This document shows, piece after piece, positions 1 through 11,790 of a DNA stretch of 64,000 bases (the first letter of the stretch is position 1; each line of letters begins with the position of its first letter). The notes under the pieces are model-generated. The model saw only the letters and a program-made list of their open reading frames with translations. It was not told where the DNA came from and made no database searches. Source of the DNA: Hirudinaria manillensis (taxonomy: Eukaryota > Annelida > Clitellata > Hirudinida > Hirudinidae); NCBI GenBank assembly GCA_034509925.1, contig CM067537.1, forward strand, positions 3,603,001 to 3,667,000, in the 5' to 3' direction. The translations under genes and the position numbers were made by a program.

Positions 1-126
1 ATGCTACTGTTAACAGTCCATGGGTTTTCCCGGGCCCGTCTGAGGACTCTAAAGACATCGATGAGGTTCTCTGATTTGCGTGATGGTTTTGTGGACGTAA
101 TCCGGGCTGAATAAAAGTTTTGAAAA

Positions 127-152
127 ATAATAATAATAATAATAATAATAAT
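127..152. repeat. (AAT)n microsatellite
   Basis: An AAT triplet run abuts the 5' edge of the recognisable reverse transcriptase remnant. It marks where homology to the retrotransposon stops, so it may be an insertion or truncation boundary. Confidence 0.9.
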
Positions 153-157
153 TAATT

Positions 158-2483
158 GACAGGAAATCCCCAGGCCCTGACAATATACAAAATTTCTGGA
201 TTAAACGTTTTACCTCTCTCCATAGTATACTTACAATAGCTTTTAATGATTTGATTAATAACCCAGAAAATATACCATCCTGGCTAACCTCCGGTATAAC
301 TTTTCTCCTCTCAAAAGGTGCAAACCAAAACAATCTCAAAAATTACCGACCTATAACCTGTCTTCGCACCTTATATAAATTGCTGACCTCTGCAATATCA
401 AACCGGCTATACACACACCTTGATAAGAATAACATCCTTCCTATAGAACAGAAAGGCTGTCAACGAGGGTCAAGAGGTTGTAAAGACCAATTGCTTATAA
501 ACAAGATGATTGTAAAGCACTGCCAAAAGAATGAAGAGGAATTTAGCAATGGCATGGATTGATTATAAGAAGGCATTCGATAGTGTCCCTCATTATTGGA
601 TTTTGGCGTCAATGAAGATGTATGGAGTCCCTGCTAGAATCACCGGTTTCATGGAATGCTCGCTGAAAGAATGGAAAACCGAACTTATGCTGTGTTATCA
701 GTTGGATTGCATAAAAATCAATAGAATAAGCATTAAGAGAGGAATCTTCCAAGGTGACTCTTTCTCACCCCTCCTTTTCTGTTTGGCCTTAGTACCCTTA
801 TCAAATATGCTAAATAAATTAAAAGTAGGATATGAAATAGAACCAAAAGGACAAATATCTCATTTACTTTACATGGATGATCTAAAAATATTTACTAAAA
901 CAGAAACCTAACTTAACAAGGCCCTAACCACAGTCAAAACGTTTACTGATGACATTTGCATGGAGTTCGGTTTAGACAAGTGTGCCGTAGCTATAATGAA
1001 GAGAGGCAAGCAAATCAAAAGCCGAAACATGCCATTTGACGATCACAATTCAATTCAGAGCCTTAACGAAGAAGAGGCGTACAAATATCTTGGAATCGAT
1101 GAGAATGGTGACATTAAACATCCTGAAATGAAGGAGAAAATAGCCAGAGAGTATTACCGTAGGGTGCGTCTCATTCTCAAATCAGAATTAAATTCCAAGA
1201 ACAAGTTATCGAAAATTAATGCTTTGGCAATTCCAGTGCTCACCTATAGCTTTGGCATAATTGATTGGAGAAAGTCTGAAATCGACAAAATGGATCGCAA
1301 GACTCGAAAGTTGCTGACGATGCATGGACTTCATCACCCAAAAGGAGATGTTAGTCGACTCTACATTAAAGAGACGCAATGGAGGCCGGGGACTTATCCA
1401 ACTGATGTCTGCCTACAGCTGCTCCATGGTTAACTTGAGTGATTATATTGAACAGGGCAAAGACAGGCTCTGTAGTCTTATCAAAAAGCATGAAGCAGGG
1501 AAGGCAAAATATTCTCTCCTTAAGGAAGCAAAGAAAATTAAAAATAAATATCTGTCTTTGCCCACACTTCAAACATCAGTGAAAGAAATGTTAAAGGACA
1601 ACATGGAGAAGGAGAGAATAAATAAATTGAGGGAAAAGCCCATGCATGGACAATTCTTTTGTAACTTAGAAAAGAATTGGGTGGACAAAGAAGCAAGTTG
1701 TGCTTGGTTAAGAAGCGCTGGGCTGAAAGGCGAAACTGGGAGTTTGATCATGGCAGCTCAAGACCAGACACTAAATACACGTTACCATCAACGGATGATA
1801 TTGAAGCAGCATATTGATGGCAATTGCAGAATCTGAGTTTGATCATGGCAGCTCAAGACCAGACACTAAATACACGTTACCATCAACGGATGATATTGAA
1901 GCAGCATATTGATGGCAATTGCAGAATCTGTGGCAAGGCCCAAGAAACGATAAGCCACATAACGTCGGGTTGCACTGTGTTAGCAACAACTGAATATTTG
2001 CACCGACATAATAAGGTGGCCAGTTACATCCACTGGGTTGTATGCCGTGAGCTAGGATGTGATGTTCCAAAGAAATGGTACGAGCACACACCCCAAAGTG
2101 TGACAAATGTAAAGGATTGCACCATCTTATGGGACTACACAATTATCACGGACAGGAAAATATTGGCCAACAGACCTGACATTGTCATCCATGACAGGAG
2201 ATCCAAGTCGTGCATGCTAGTTGATGTTTCCGTCCCGGATGATAAGAACATCGCGCTCAAAGAAGCTGAAAAAATTAGCAAATACAAGGACCTGGAGATT
2301 GAAATCAACCGGATGTGGAAAGTGAAGTCTAAAGTCGTTCCGGTAATTGTAGGAGCGCTCGGAATGCTAAGAAAAGACTTCACAAAGTATGTAGAGTTGA
2401 TACCAGGACGACCAAAGACTTCGGAGATTCAGAAGATCTCCTTGCTGGGCACTGCCCACATTCTTCGAAAAGTTCTTGGGTGA
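158..2483 (+). pseudogene. RLE-type non-LTR retrotransposon ORF, 5'-truncated and frameshifted
   Basis: Remnant of a retrotransposon polyprotein with reverse transcriptase (RT) followed by a restriction-like endonuclease. RT begins near 161 (motif KSPGPDNIQNFW), continues through NYRPITCL near 345, and has the catalytic YMDD box near 873-884. Near 1912-1950 there is a CCHC knuckle (CRIC, then H and C of SHITSGC). The endonuclease follows, with RPDIVIHD near 2173 and a downstream LVDVSVPDD, the PD-(D/E)xK pattern of the R2/R4/NeSL/CRE group. The frame changes near 531-560, an in-frame TAA lies at 909-911, the frame changes again near 1375-1390, and a 95-bp tandem duplication shifts it at 1835. 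The N-terminal target-binding part is missing. The clade is inferred. The copy looks immobile on its own but only modestly decayed. Confidence 0.9.
1740..1929 (+). repeat. Exact 95-bp tandem duplication inside the retrotransposon ORF
   Basis: Bases 1740-1834 and 1835-1929 are identical, each starting with gagtttgatcatggc. Because 95 is not a multiple of three, the second copy moves the reading frame. The frame after copy 2 equals the frame before copy 1 shifted by exactly 95. No divergence is visible, so the duplication is recent or an assembly artefact. Confidence 0.95.
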
Positions 2484-2486
2484 ATT

Positions 2487-2511
2487 GCTGAGAGCACTGG
2501 TAGTGCTCAGC
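2487..2511 (+). other. Stem-loop just after the endonuclease stop codon
   Basis: An inverted repeat (AGCAC with GTGCT, flanked by GCTG with CAGC) begins 3 bases after the stop at 2481-2483. It fits a 3'UTR hairpin used by a retrotransposon RT for template recognition. An ATT-rich tail follows at about 2560-2590. Confidence 0.45.
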
Positions 2512-3864
2512 ATTCATTCATCACCGGCTGTGATACCGAGAAGAAGCAAGAAAAATGTGTATAATAATAAGATTATTATTATTATTAATAGTTTAATCAT
2601 TTCAATGCTAATAAGAATAATTGTTTTATAACTTAAATGTTAATGATAATAAAAACCGTTTAACACCTGCTTTCATGAATCACTAATTGGAATAAACAAC
2701 TTTTAGTGTACGTTTTTGATTGATTTGTTTCAACAATGTGCCTCTTGTGACCTCAGAATTGAGCGTTGGTTTTAATTTCTTTTGTACTTTTTCCATGGCT
2801 AGATTACTCACAGGTTACGCACTGTAATTATAGTGGTAGTAGTGATTGTTGTTGTCGTCGTCGTCGTCGTTGTTGTTGTTTTTGTGAATGATTAGGATTT
2901 AAAATTTTCATCATATATATTCATTCATATTCATATTTATATATATTTCAACCACAGCATCCTTCAAACTTTGTATATGGAATGGGCAATGACTTTCCTT
3001 GGTGGGCCGCATTGTCACGATGGAAGAGGCTGCTGGGCTTTACGCTTACGAAAAACATTATGCTGGCAAGTTAATAAACTTAAAAACAGAAATATTTAAT
3101 AATGCTTGCATTTGTATGAAATGAAGAAAGATAAATACTAATAGAACGGCAAATCTTGTTCAGTTATTTAATTAATAGGCATCCATTAAAATTTGGACCC
3201 TATGGAACATCCATTAACTTATGAAAGCACTCGAGGACCGGACACGCTAGAGGGCCATATCTGGCCCTCGGGCCTTGATTTGCTCATTCCCTTTCCAGAA
3301 TCTCGACAGAAGATGGGTTTGACAATATGATGACGACGACGATGATAATGATGTTTATGATAGTAATCATGGAAATTCCCCATCATAAGTTGGTATTGAT
3401 TCATGCGCAAGCATTCCCCAATTGAAAGACCAAACAACGTCTTATTGGGAACTCATTATAGTTCCTCCTCGTGCAAATATTTTGCGAAAATGACATCATT
3501 TTATTAGTATTATAATTATTAGGTTAATAATAGTAACTAGTAAATTAATAATAATAATAATTATTATTAAGGTAATGCCAATTTAACCCTAAGGAAAAGG
3601 TATTATGGTTTCTATTATTTTAATCCTTTATTAATTTCAGCTAATGGCTGATTTAAAGTTCCAATACATCTTCACCATCATCCTCATCATCACCATCTTC
3701 GTCTTACAGTCTCATTGAATCCTCCAATGCAGGTGAGTATAGACCAATACAGGTGCTACAAGTATGGAATTGATTCCAAAGATTTCTTAGCAACCCCATA
3801 AAAAGTCAGTTGAATGAAAAAATAATAAAAGAAAGGAGGGTCATCCAGTTCAACGACACTGACG

Positions 3865-3901
<37 letters not shown>

Positions 3902-4494
3902 GAATTTAATATAACGATAAAAACTTATTTATTAATAAATAATTAATTATATATTATTTACACTTACAATATCATTTGATTTGTTTGATAACTTTGATGA
4001 ATTCAGAGCAGGCTTACTTACAATCGTAACGATTGAAACGATATGTTATTCATTAATTATTTAATGTATTAATTAAATTTTAAATAATAATTAAATATTA
4101 ATTAATTTAAAACCCAACGTCCATAGAACGTTATCATCCTAGATAAAAGGACCAGGAGATAATAAACTTAAACGTATATGGATGTAATTGAAAAGAATTT
4201 AATTATAAATCTAATTAAACATGTTTTATCATTTAACAATTACTTGAAATAAAGGATGCTTTAATTTCTTTTAAATGTTTCATAAATGATTTCATATTAT
4301 TTGATCAAAACTCCAACAGCTGTAATGAATCAATAAGTCTGAATAACTGAATAAACAAATCGTTATCATCATCATCATGGTCACCACCAATTACCGTTGT
4401 CATCATCATCGTCATCGTCATCTTCATTATCATCATCGTCATCATCGTCATCAGTCCCTTATAATGGAGCCTAGTACTAATAACCTATTACTAT

Positions 4495-4530
<36 letters not shown>

Positions 4531-4567
4531 TAATTATTAGTTACAAATATTACTATTACTAACACAT
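2512..4567. other. Intergenic, no gene seen; several microsatellites
   Basis: AT-rich sequence with no convincing coding exon. Low-complexity runs: ATT at about 2567-2590, GTC/GTT at about 2848-2880, TTA at about 3866-3902, CAT-type triplets at about 4363-4450 and AAT at about 4497-4528. Histidine- or asparagine-rich open frames here are products of the triplet repeats. Confidence 0.7.
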
Positions 4568-5012
4568 TTACAAGTTATTACTATTAAATGGTTGATAATC
4601 CTGTGCTAACCTGTTGTCGAACTTGTAAGCCAAATAGGTAAAGAAGGCCAAGGACCAAAGAAAGGCAAAGACCAGTTTCGATACGTCCCTCTCGCAATCG
4701 TCCTCTTCGGCGCACGTGTCCTTCTGTGATTGGCGGTTAAAAATAGACAATAAGCAAAGTAAAGACCTCGATTGTAAAGATGTCTTGTCGTTTGTTTATT
4801 CTCGGACAAGCGTCATCTTTAAATTATACACATACACACACACACACACATACACATACACGCACACACGCATGCTCACAACTTCAATTTATCTCCGCAT
4901 GTTGTTGACAATTGATGAAAATATTAAAAAAATCTTTTTAAATAAATAAATAAATAAAAAATTCGTCCAGCGTCACCTTCAGCCATCCGTAAATTTTACT
5001 CCAGAAGGACAT
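4568..5012 (-). CDS. Candidate two-exon small membrane protein, unrecognised
   Basis: Exon 1 is 5012-4977 (ATG at 5012, begins MSFWSKIYGWLK, donor AAG|GTGACG). Exon 2 is 4723-4568 (acceptor CACAG|AAG, stop TAA at 4568-4570). Both junctions are phase 0, giving 63 aa. The product has an acidic, two-cysteine stretch (DTCAEEDDCERD), one hydrophobic segment (LVFAFLWSLAFFTYLAY) and a polar C-terminus, as in single-pass small integral membrane proteins. The intron carries a CA repeat. I do not recognise the family, and short models like this arise by chance, so support is limited to splice signals, phase and the membrane segment. Confidence 0.35.
4828..4870. repeat. (CA)n microsatellite
   Basis: CACACA run with TACA interruptions, inside the intron of the candidate small membrane protein gene. 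Confidence 0.9.
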
Positions 5013-5897
5013 TTTGTCAGTTATGAACATACAATATTTCAGGAACATACAATGCTTCTGACTTGCATACAAATAGAACATACAAAAAGCATACAAAGTA
5101 TCTTATCGACGGGCAGCCTCTCCTCAACACGTCTTCCGCCGAAATCTAAACATGACTTAATATCAATCAATTTTAATTATTAAATAGTAATAATTAAATT
5201 AAATTAACGATTCAATTTCATTTAAATCTGTTCCTGGGCGATTTTTCAGTTCAGTTTCATAAGCGCGCGGTTGAAAAAACTTATTCACAAGCGTTGTTCT
5301 GATGTCTTCTAAGAAGCTTGCTTTGTCGGCCATGCATATCGTGATGACGAAGACTACGACGAGGATGGTGACGACGACGACGACGATGGTGATGATGAGC
5401 GCGATGGTGTTATTAATGGAGTCATCATCCATTACTCAGGATTTAATGTGAAAATTGCTGTCAATTCTCCGCAAAATAAACAAAGTTGATGATTTCTAAT
5501 CTGTATGCGTTTGTTTTCATCTTCGGGAATGTCGATCCTACGACCTGAAAATCTTTTTTTTCCATTATTAGTGATATTTTTTTACAATTTTACGATTTAC
5601 GATTTTGATAAATTTCGTCTACTCTTGGAATTTGCAGTTCATTAAATTACAGATTACAGCAAATAAAATGCAAATCTTTCTTCCATTTTTTCCCATAATT
5701 TTCCAGAGGAAAAGAAATACACAATGATCAACGCTTTGGACTCGTTCTTGTAAATGTTCTTGTGAAAAGCAGAGGTCGTTGTAATGTCTTGTGACGATAA
5801 TTTCAATACTCACGGTACAAGTCGCGGTACTTGTATAACATCTATTAAAGTACAACTTAGCGATACCACGACGACGACAATATCAACAACAACAGAA
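5013..5897. other. No gene seen; GAC/GAT triplet tract
   Basis: Contains a GAC/GAT triplet tract at about 5334-5405, which creates a hydrophobic valine/isoleucine-rich frame on the minus strand. That frame is a repeat artefact. Nothing else was recognised. Confidence 0.6.
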
Positions 5898-6329
5898 TCA
5901 TTTCTTGTACAGATCGAGCAGTGCAAAGGCGTAGTTGTTCCTGTTGCAAGCATTTCTTGAGCAAGTCTCAACGCAGTTCACAAACTCTTTCCTGTGGATC
6001 GTCATCGGGTTGCACTGGTATGGCACTCCACCCTCCGAACAGCCCCTGTACACGAATATAGGCATTCCTGAAATTCAAATTTTATCGACCTTTTATTTTT
6101 ATTTATTTTAATTTATTTATTTAATTATATTTATTTGTTTTTTTTAATGAGTTTATTCAAAGTCAAATCAATTAAAAGCACTCAACTTCCTACGAATTCA
6201 CAATTAGGGAAAGTAACGAATCAAAAGAATTATAAAGTACCTCTGAAATTAATTCAAGTTAACGTTACATCAAAGATGAAAATTCTTAAGCAAATAACTT
6301 TGAATAAATTACTATTAGGTTGTTAATAA

Positions 6330-6360
<31 letters not shown>

Positions 6361-7768
6361 AATAAAAATAAAAATAATAATAATAATAATAAAAATAATA
6401 ATAATAATAACAGATTATTTAATATAATTTAATTATAGTTAATTATGGTAATGAACAGGTTTGTCTTAGCGATAAAGACTGGAGTTCACATCCCATCTTA
6501 TACCGCCAAGAAATGCCTCTGGGAGACAGCGCTATATAAGTGAGAGCACGTGATACTTCTACTTGCGCCACAATACAAATACTTTGGTTATTGCTATTAT
6601 TTTCATCATTTATTTTCTATAAATGTCAATAACAAATATTAATGCAAAAATATCTGCTAATTATCATTAGCAATTATAATGTTATTAAATGAAATAAATT
6701 AGGCACATTTAAAATGATTAACCAACAACTTATTATGAATTTATAATTAATTACATTTAATTTTAGAAAATCACAACAAATCCTTTATAAGCATGACATT
6801 AGTTAATCACAACTCAAACTATTAATCAATTAACTACAGTTATTTTAATTATAATGCTAATCGATCGTAATTATTTAAATAAATCATATTATTAATTAAA
6901 ATAATTTTAATGATTATATATCTTATAAATAATTATTATTTTAATCCATTATATTACTAATTAATTATACCATAAATTATAATTCATTCTCGAACATTTT
7001 TGAATTTGAATTTTAATAAATGATGAGACTCTAACTTTGTCTATTGTAGTTGATGAAAGTGACGCATTTGGTGTACTGCTCCCCACATTGAGAGGCTGGA
7101 GGTGGGTTCGTGTAGCACTCCTCACCCATTTCTCGGGTAGTACACGTTGAACACTTGATCGACTCAACTGGGAAAACAATTTAATTAATTTGTTACAATT
7201 TATTATTTATTATTAACATTATATTCATTTATTATAATTTCTTTAAGTTGCCGATTGGTACAATTGCTTGGAATATAAATAAGTAAGTAAATAATAATTA
7301 ATTATTAAAATATATTTATTATAATTACTAAATAAATAAATAATTATCATAGTATAATTATTATAATTAATTAATTATTAGTCATATTTGTTGTTATTAA
7401 TCTTAAATCTCACTTAACAATATTAGTATTCGTATTACTAAATTCAAATTTAAATAAAGACAATTTAATATGTAATATCAATATAATAAATTACAATATA
7501 AACATTTTTTCTGAGTTGTTCAACTTGAAAAGATTAACACAATGGCGATTAGCTCAATAAATATGTGATACCATTGCATCATAATTTACAATTTTCAATT
7601 AAAAATAATAAATAATAATAATAGTAATATTAATAGTAATAATAAATAAATATTAAACATATTAAAATAAATATTACACGAACGACGTTGACCCACTGAC
7701 AACTTACCTGACTGAAAAGATACAAACGTGATAAGGACAGGCAGAAGATTGAAAGTAATAAACATCAT
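5898..7768 (-). CDS. Secreted Ly6/three-finger-domain protein
   Basis: Three exons: 7768-7708 (signal peptide, begins MMFITFNLLPVLITF, donor TCAG|GTAAGT, phase 1), 7167-7036 (acceptor CCCAG, donor A|GTTAGA, phase 1) and 6067-5898 (acceptor TTTCAG, stop TGA). The product is 120 aa. The mature part has ten cysteines: five in exon 2, starting IKCSTC, and five in exon 3, ending CVETCSRNACNRN. The closing C-x3-4-CN spacing is the signature of the Ly6/uPAR and quiver/sleepless family. Such proteins are extracellular and often modulate receptors or channels. The C-terminus (YAFALLDLYKK) is not hydrophobic, so a GPI anchor is unlikely. The closest subfamily is unknown. A diverged copy of the last exon lies upstream at 8447-8613. 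Confidence 0.72.
6325..6412. repeat. Long AAT/AAA triplet repeat
   Basis: AAT-type repeat with AAA interruptions, in the second intron of the Ly6-like gene. Confidence 0.9.
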
Positions 7769-8446
7769 GATTCAACATTCAAGTTTACCAACAAACTAAT
7801 CAATCAATCAATCAGACAGCTAATTAATTACGTAATTAATCAATCAACTTTTGTTATCAAAGTCTCTTCCGAGACTTCAGTCCAAAACTCCACTGATGGT
7901 CACTTTTATAGCCATCATAGAGGGGCCGATGCATGTAAGTTACAAATTATGCTCCATTTGTTTTCCAAAGAGAATAATATCCCCGTGATTCTGATGATGC
8001 CAGCGCTTTTCCAACCGATAGTGATGATGAAGACGATGACGACGACGACGATGATGATGATGAGGAGGAGGAGGAGGAGGAGGATGAATGTCTTAGTAAA
8101 AAAAAATTGTTCGACCACTGGAATTTCCAGAATTGTAACCACAATAAGACCGAAGAAGTAATTAGCATCAGTGATTGATGAATCAATATATTCCTACAAT
8201 CATTTTGTTTATTCTAAGGTAATGCACTATGATATGAATCATATTAATTACGAGTGTGACATGGTAAAACAGATGACAGATACCGAATCACATCAGATAA
8301 AATTCAATGTAATTACGAGCTCTAAAATAAAAACAATATGATCATCTTTTTTATGTATTGTATAGATTATATATAATATAAATATGCAATATAAATAATA
8401 ATAAATAATAAATAGTTTTATAATTTTATTATTTATAATTTATTTA
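7769..8446. other. Upstream flank of the Ly6-like gene; triplet tract
   Basis: Likely promoter region of the minus-strand Ly6-like gene. A GAT/GAC/GAG tract at about 8027-8083 opens serine- and methionine-rich frames that I treat as artefacts. No further gene recognised. Confidence 0.55.
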
Positions 8447-8613
8447 TTATTTAGCGCTAAATAATAAGCTAAATATATCTCGGAATTGACAGTTGGCGCA
8501 ACTGAGTATAAAGTGACCTGAAAACTTGATAATAATTCCTCTGTTGAAGCATTGAATGTTCCCTTGTTGTCCAATTTGTTTGTCGTCATGACAACCCACG
8601 AAGGGGACAATGC
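8447..8613 (-). pseudogene. Relic last exon of a second Ly6-like gene
   Basis: The minus strand has an acceptor with a pyrimidine tract (CCTTCTTTCAGAG|GC) followed by an open frame to TAA at 8447-8449. Its length (167 nt) and entry phase match exon 3 of the Ly6-like gene at 5898-6067 (170 nt). It reads GIVPFVGCHDDKQIG, then QCFNRGIIIKF, then SCANC, corresponding to MPIFVYRGC, YQCNP and NCVETC of the neighbour. The terminal cysteine-asparagine is lost, and I found no matching cysteine-rich second exon or signal-peptide exon upstream. It is probably a decayed tandem duplicate. A diverged functional paralogue with missed exons is the alternative. Confidence 0.5.
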
Positions 8614-9727
8614 CTCTGAAAGAAGGGTGCAGTTTTTAGATTTTGGTGTCCAATTTGATGAATAATAAATACCAATTGAGGAATTAACTTTGAAATAAAG
8701 TTGAAAGTCTGGAAATTATTTTAAATCAAATCAAATGATTCTAGAAATATTATAGAAAATTGACCTTCATTTCAGTACCCTGTACTTGATTTTATCTCAT
8801 AAAAGAATTTTTGAAGCTTTTTAAGAAAATATTTAACATTTTCAATTTTCAATAGTTGGATTTTTTTTTTAAATTCGATAATTCAAATTCAAATTGAGAC
8901 TCCATGCAGTTCTTTGCCAGTTATATTTTTATTCGGTGGAATTTTAATAGCAAGTTAATTTTAGGATTCAGCAAAAATCAAGCCACGTTGAACTGATAAA
9001 TGATTTATTTATGAGCCCCGCCACTCATTTTTCATTCCCCAAAATAAGATTTTAAACTTCTTAACTTTTTGCTGACCTTAATTTTAAGGTCACTCGTGAA
9101 ATGCATAGATGCATTAATGCCAGATACTTAATGAATGATCGCATTTCAGTTAATATTTGATTTAATTACAAACTTAATAGAAATAAGACTTTAATTTTTC
9201 TCGAACTTCACGATTATACATGAAATTACTCCCAACTTTTAAAATTCCAGAAAAATTGTTTTAAATGATTGAGTTTTCTGTTACAAATTAATTATAATTA
9301 TTATTATTGTCTCAATAATTTCAGAATTATTTCTGTTGCAGGCGATTACAGTGCCGAAACAATTAGAACATAGGATAAGGATTGCATGTCGTAAAGATTT
9401 TTCCAAACTAAAAGGATTAAGGGCGTACAAGGCCGGGAAGAAATTGAGACATTAATAATTCTTGAATTGAGAATATCTTAGGACTTAGTTCTAATCATCC
9501 CACTATTGTGATATTAGGTGTATTATAACAGTGACTAGTTGCTTCAAAGTTTTAGGACAAAGAATTTATTTTATATATTTTTAATTTAGATTGTAATTGT
9601 GAAAAATTTTACATATTTTAAAACTATGAAAGATCTTGGAATATTTTTTGTAGAGATATTTTACAAGAAATTCGTCTCAGTTTACGACAAATTACATTGA
9701 TGAAAGTAATCAACCATTAATACATTG
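8614..9727. other. No gene seen
   Basis: AT-rich sequence with no exon I can support on either strand. Confidence 0.6.
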
Positions 9728-10360
9728 TTAAAATAATATTTTTATTAACATATTAATTAGAATAATTAATACGTATATTAAAATAACGAATGGAAAGCGC
9801 AAATCATAAGAACGTCGATCTTCAAGCACCTTCAAAAATTCATGAAGTCTTGAAAGACGTTTATTTTTGGGCTTTAATTTTTGGACCGCAAATTGAAGCC
9901 ATCGTTCTATAAAATTGCATGGATTTATAAATTTTAAAATCGGATTCAACCAACCCGGATTGGAGCTGGATGACAAAGAATCACGTAACTGAAATATTTT
10001 ATTATAAAATAATCAGAAACAGTTGAAGCAATGAAATGTTGGAATAACCTTTCAGAGGCATAGCGAACCAAAGTGAATTAAAATTTGATCACTAGAATCC
10101 ACTCCATCAATAAATTTCTGGCATGCGTCCATCAAAACCTTTTCAAAGTTTTAAGATTTGTTTTCTCTTCGAAATCTCCAAAAGCCACCCGCGCGTTACC
10201 AATTACCGACATCTTAAAGGTCGTTAAGCAGCAGCTAATTAGAAACATCCATTCTTTTTCTGTTTAACTCACCAAATTGTTGTGGTTTTATCTCGAACTT
10301 CAATCCCTCACTTATTTTCCTACAACTTTGATATACCTTCACGCGTAACTCTGATATTAC
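9728..10360 (-). other. Unrecognised exon-like open segments
   Basis: Three minus-strand stretches look protein-like. (a) About 10357-10273 reads RVKVYQSCRKISEGLKFEIK and ends at a strong donor, G|GTGAGT. (b) About 10147-10060 reads VLMDACQKFIDGVDSSDQIL. (c) 9988-9728 follows acceptor ATTTCAG and codes 86 aa beginning LRDSLSSSSNPGWLNPIL, ending in a hydrophobic run. I could not join all three in phase and do not recognise the protein. It may be a fast-evolving gene, a gene relic or chance. Confidence 0.25.
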
Positions 10361-11790
10361 TCAATTCATGGAACCTGTCGAAAGTTCAAGAGTTAAATTA
10401 TAAAGAATTTTTCTTATGCAGCAGAAAACTATTAATTATCGAGCGATATTTGAGAACAAAGCATTCTTGTTACAAGATGGTGATCAGGCAATATCCATCA
10501 GATAATTTCACAGGAATTTTAAATGAGTTCCAAAACTGATTGTTTAATAAAAATCCAGTGGAATGCTTCTTTGGTAGAATAATGGAACAAAAGTGGAAAA
10601 TTACAATTTAATAACACACATTTGCACATTTGTATTCGCTAACATCAAAGGACATGATAAGTTTTAACTTTAAACTAGCAAATTAGTAAAAGTCTCTTAA
10701 TTACTGTTACCGTAGATAATCCAATCCGAGTAAGAAAAGTGCAGGCTACACATCTTGCGCCAATTTTGATGGTGAAGAGGTTTCTCCGTTTTGTAAGGAA
10801 ATTCAGTTTAGACTATTTCAAGTAATCGATGTCTTGCATTTGTTCTTAATTATATTTCAATGTAGAATGCATTTTATTCGTGATTTCATGGTCGGGCAAT
10901 CGTTTAGTTTAAATTGCTGATTGTTATTAACAAGTTGCAAGTCTTATTGAAAGCGTTAACTTTGGAACTTCCGACTATTGACAGCATTGTATTGACAGTA
11001 GGTCGGGCTAGGTAGGTGTCTCATAACAAGAATTTGAAATTGGAGCTCTCTCTCTCTGTTTTCTCTCACTGCTTACCACTGAGCAGAGTACTACTGTTTT
11101 TAGCTCTTTATTACTGAGTTTTTAGTCTTTTAGATTCGATGACAATCAATTCTCATTAACAGCACTATAGTAGAGTAGCTAGGATGTTAACGTTAACCTT
11201 GAAGGTGGAGGGATATTCGGGACAAATTTTGGGTGGTAATTTCTTGGTTTTCAACACAAAAATCAGTCGCTTAAGGAGCAAATTGCCATTACACTACTCG
11301 GAGTATACAAAAAACACTAATCAAAGTGCAACGCAATCAATGCAAAAATCATTTATTAATCTAATCAGGTTCTAATTCGAATTTGTTGCGGTTTTATTGT
11401 ATTAAAACGTTGCGATCCTTTTAAAATCAACATTTTCCACAAGTTTTCTTAAGTTTACATGCTTATTGTTTTAATCATTTTAAAGGATTTAAGTCAACAT
11501 AAAGTAAATAAATTTTTCATTTGGGTTTTCCATTGCCACTTACATCCAAAACTGAATCCAAGCACATCCTAAGTAGTACCAATAAATAACTCATTGTCAC
11601 AGCCTTTTATTAACAACAGCACATAAGATGTGGAAGCAATTATTAAAAATATTTACAAACAAATTCTGATTTCAATGTAACATAAACATTTTAATATGAT
11701 TTAATAGTCTGATTTATGAACATTTTATAATCACAAATTAACTTATTTGATAAAGACATGAATATTTCTCAGCATTCAAAATAAAAACGT
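10361..11790. other. No gene seen; probable 3' flank of the TRIM-like gene
   Basis: AT-rich with a short CT run near 11045-11060. The right edge should contain the 3'UTR of the minus-strand TRIM-like gene. No other feature supported. Confidence 0.6.

Noticed and set aside
4606..4809. The alternative 67-codon minus-strand frame overlapping the small membrane protein
   Set aside because: It lacks splice support and its translation has no membrane segment or cysteine pattern; the phase-0 two-exon model is better.
7947..8186. Poly-serine or poly-arginine proteins near 8 kb, and valine-rich frames near 5.3 kb
   Set aside because: Products of GAT/GAC/GAG triplet microsatellites.
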